A stretch of DNA of 64,000 nucleotides from positions 1 to 64,000 of the forward strand of contig DXEM01000004.1 of the NCBI GenBank assembly GCA_019114985.1, read 5' to 3'. Position numbers and translations under genes: made by a program. The notes below the pieces were generated by a model that did no database searches, had not been told where the DNA came from, and saw nothing but the letters and a program-made list of their open reading frames with translations. This document shows positions 63,317 through 64,000 of this stretch, in pieces. The DNA is from Candidatus Anaerostipes excrementavium. Lineage in GTDB: Bacteria; Bacillota; Clostridia; Lachnospirales; Lachnospiraceae. How positions within the stretch are numbered: position 1 is the stretch's first letter; each line of letters begins with the position of its first letter.

Positions 63317-64000
63317 ATGAACAAGAATATGATTGAAGTATATTATGCAGAAGATAATGAGCAAATTGCAAAATCTGTCACAGAATATTTGAATCAACAG
63401 AACTGCAAAGTAACCTCATTTGGAACCATTGCAGAAACTAAGAAAGCATTGATAAGCCATATTCCTACAATTATACTAATTGATTGGAATATGCCGGACG
63501 GACAAGGGGATGAACTCTGCCGTTGGATTCGTATCAGATGGAAGGATTTGCCCCTTATCTTTTTAACCGTCCGAGGAGACTCCTTTGATGTAGTCTCTGG
63601 ATTTCAAAACGGGGCAGATGATTATATCGTAAAACCATTTGAATTATCCGTTTTATATCACCGTATATTGGCGGTACTGCGAAGAACAAAAAGCATAAAT
63701 GAATCAAAATTGTTTTGTGATGAAATTGTATTGGATAAAACAAAAATGTCTGTTTATTATCAACAGGAAGAATTGAAAATTCGTCGGTCAGAATACCAGC
63801 TTTTACTTCTTCTGATGGAAAATAAAGGAAAGACCATTACAAGGAAACAGCTTTTGGAAGAAATTTGGGACAGAAACGGCATTTATGTCAATGATAATAC
63901 ATTGACAGTCACAATGAAACGGTTAAGGCAAAAATTACATAATCCTCCGTGTCTAAAAACAATTCGCAGTTTTGGTTATCGCATGGAGGATACAATATGA
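63317..64000 (+). CDS. OmpR-family response regulator
   Basis: A 227-residue protein: receiver domain with AEDNE, phospho-acceptor Asp56 in ILIDWNMPDG, conserved Lys in IVKPF, and a C-terminal winged helix (IRRSEYQLLLLLMENKGKTITRK region, DNTLTVTMKRLRQKL). The stop codon is the last three bases of the window. A histidine kinase gene would be expected immediately downstream, beyond the edge. The regulated genes are unknown. Confidence 0.93.
   Translation: MNKNMIEVYYAEDNEQIAKSVTEYLNQQNCKVTSFGTIAETKKALISHIPTIILIDWNMPDGQGDELCRWIRIRWKDLPLIFLTVRGDSFDVVSGFQNGADDYIVKPFELSVLYHRILAVLRRTKSINESKLFCDEIVLDKTKMSVYYQQEELKIRRSEYQLLLLLMENKGKTITRKQLLEEIWDRNGIYVNDNTLTVTMKRLRQKLHNPPCLKTIRSFGYRMEDTI

Overview
The window is a low-GC Firmicutes chromosome segment, most likely Lachnospiraceae (Mediterraneibacter/Blautia/[Ruminococcus]-like). 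This rests on the gene orders pyrH-frr-uppS-cdsA-dxr-rseP-ispG-polC and rimP-nusA-ylxR-ylxQ-infB-rbfA-nrnA-truB-ribF, a PolC-type polymerase, AGGAGG ribosome binding sites, frequent TTG/GTG starts and Tn916/Tn4451-type element debris. The species cannot be fixed from the sequence alone.

Layout. (1) 1-5.4 kb is mobile-element debris: the tail of one large serine recombinase abuts the head of a second on the other strand, followed by a TnpW-like gene. Next comes a cassette with a promoter, leader peptide and switchable hairpins ahead of a CD3324-type DNA-binding gene, an Ntn-hydrolase and a Vat/CatB-type acetyltransferase. After that come Tn916 Orf7/Orf8-like regulators without int/xis, and a lone HEPN-motif protein. 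(2) 5.5-9.4 kb is a galactitol-type PTS operon with a class II aldolase and a zinc alcohol dehydrogenase. (3) 9.4-11.9 kb holds metY, an MNT-HEPN toxin-antitoxin-type pair and a palindromic intergenic repeat.

(4) 11.96-29.24 kb is the centrepiece: fourteen co-directional, almost gapless genes. In order they are a ZorA-like (MotA/TolQ/ExbB plus long coiled coil) and a ZorB-like (MotB/OmpA) protein, a SEDS (FtsW/RodA) glycosyltransferase with a large extra loop, a charged hypothetical, a secreted/transmembrane/coiled-coil protein, a zinc-ribbon GTPase, a GAP1-like GTPase partner, two membrane-anchored FHA proteins, a PBP transpeptidase, a PP2C phosphatase, an atypical Ser/Thr kinase and two vWA-like proteins. 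It combines the stator pair of Zorya anti-phage defence with the rodA-pbpA-fha-pstP-pknB logic of Actinobacteria and a GTPase/GAP1 core. I know of no described system with this composition. My model is a kinase/phosphatase- and GTPase-controlled, ion-driven envelope machine, used either in defence or in cell-wall remodelling.

(5) 29.3-42.5 kb is ordinary accessory metabolism and regulation: an alanine/sodium symporter, a MATE exporter with a palindromic operator, Lrp and cytidine deaminase. A yybP-ykoY-type (Mn2+) riboswitch precedes an unusual pair of genes. BlaR1/BlaI follow with a recognisable operator but no visible target, then HAD and MBL hydrolases, an XRE-PLDc_N-ABC module and CarD. 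(6) 42.6-63.3 kb is housekeeping: UMP kinase, ribosome recycling, isoprenoid and phospholipid synthesis, site-2 protease, PolC, then the nusA-infB operon through ribF, a cytidylate-kinase-like protein and a uracil-DNA glycosylase. (7) The window ends with an OmpR-type response regulator whose kinase partner would lie beyond the edge.

No rRNA, tRNA or CRISPR array was seen.
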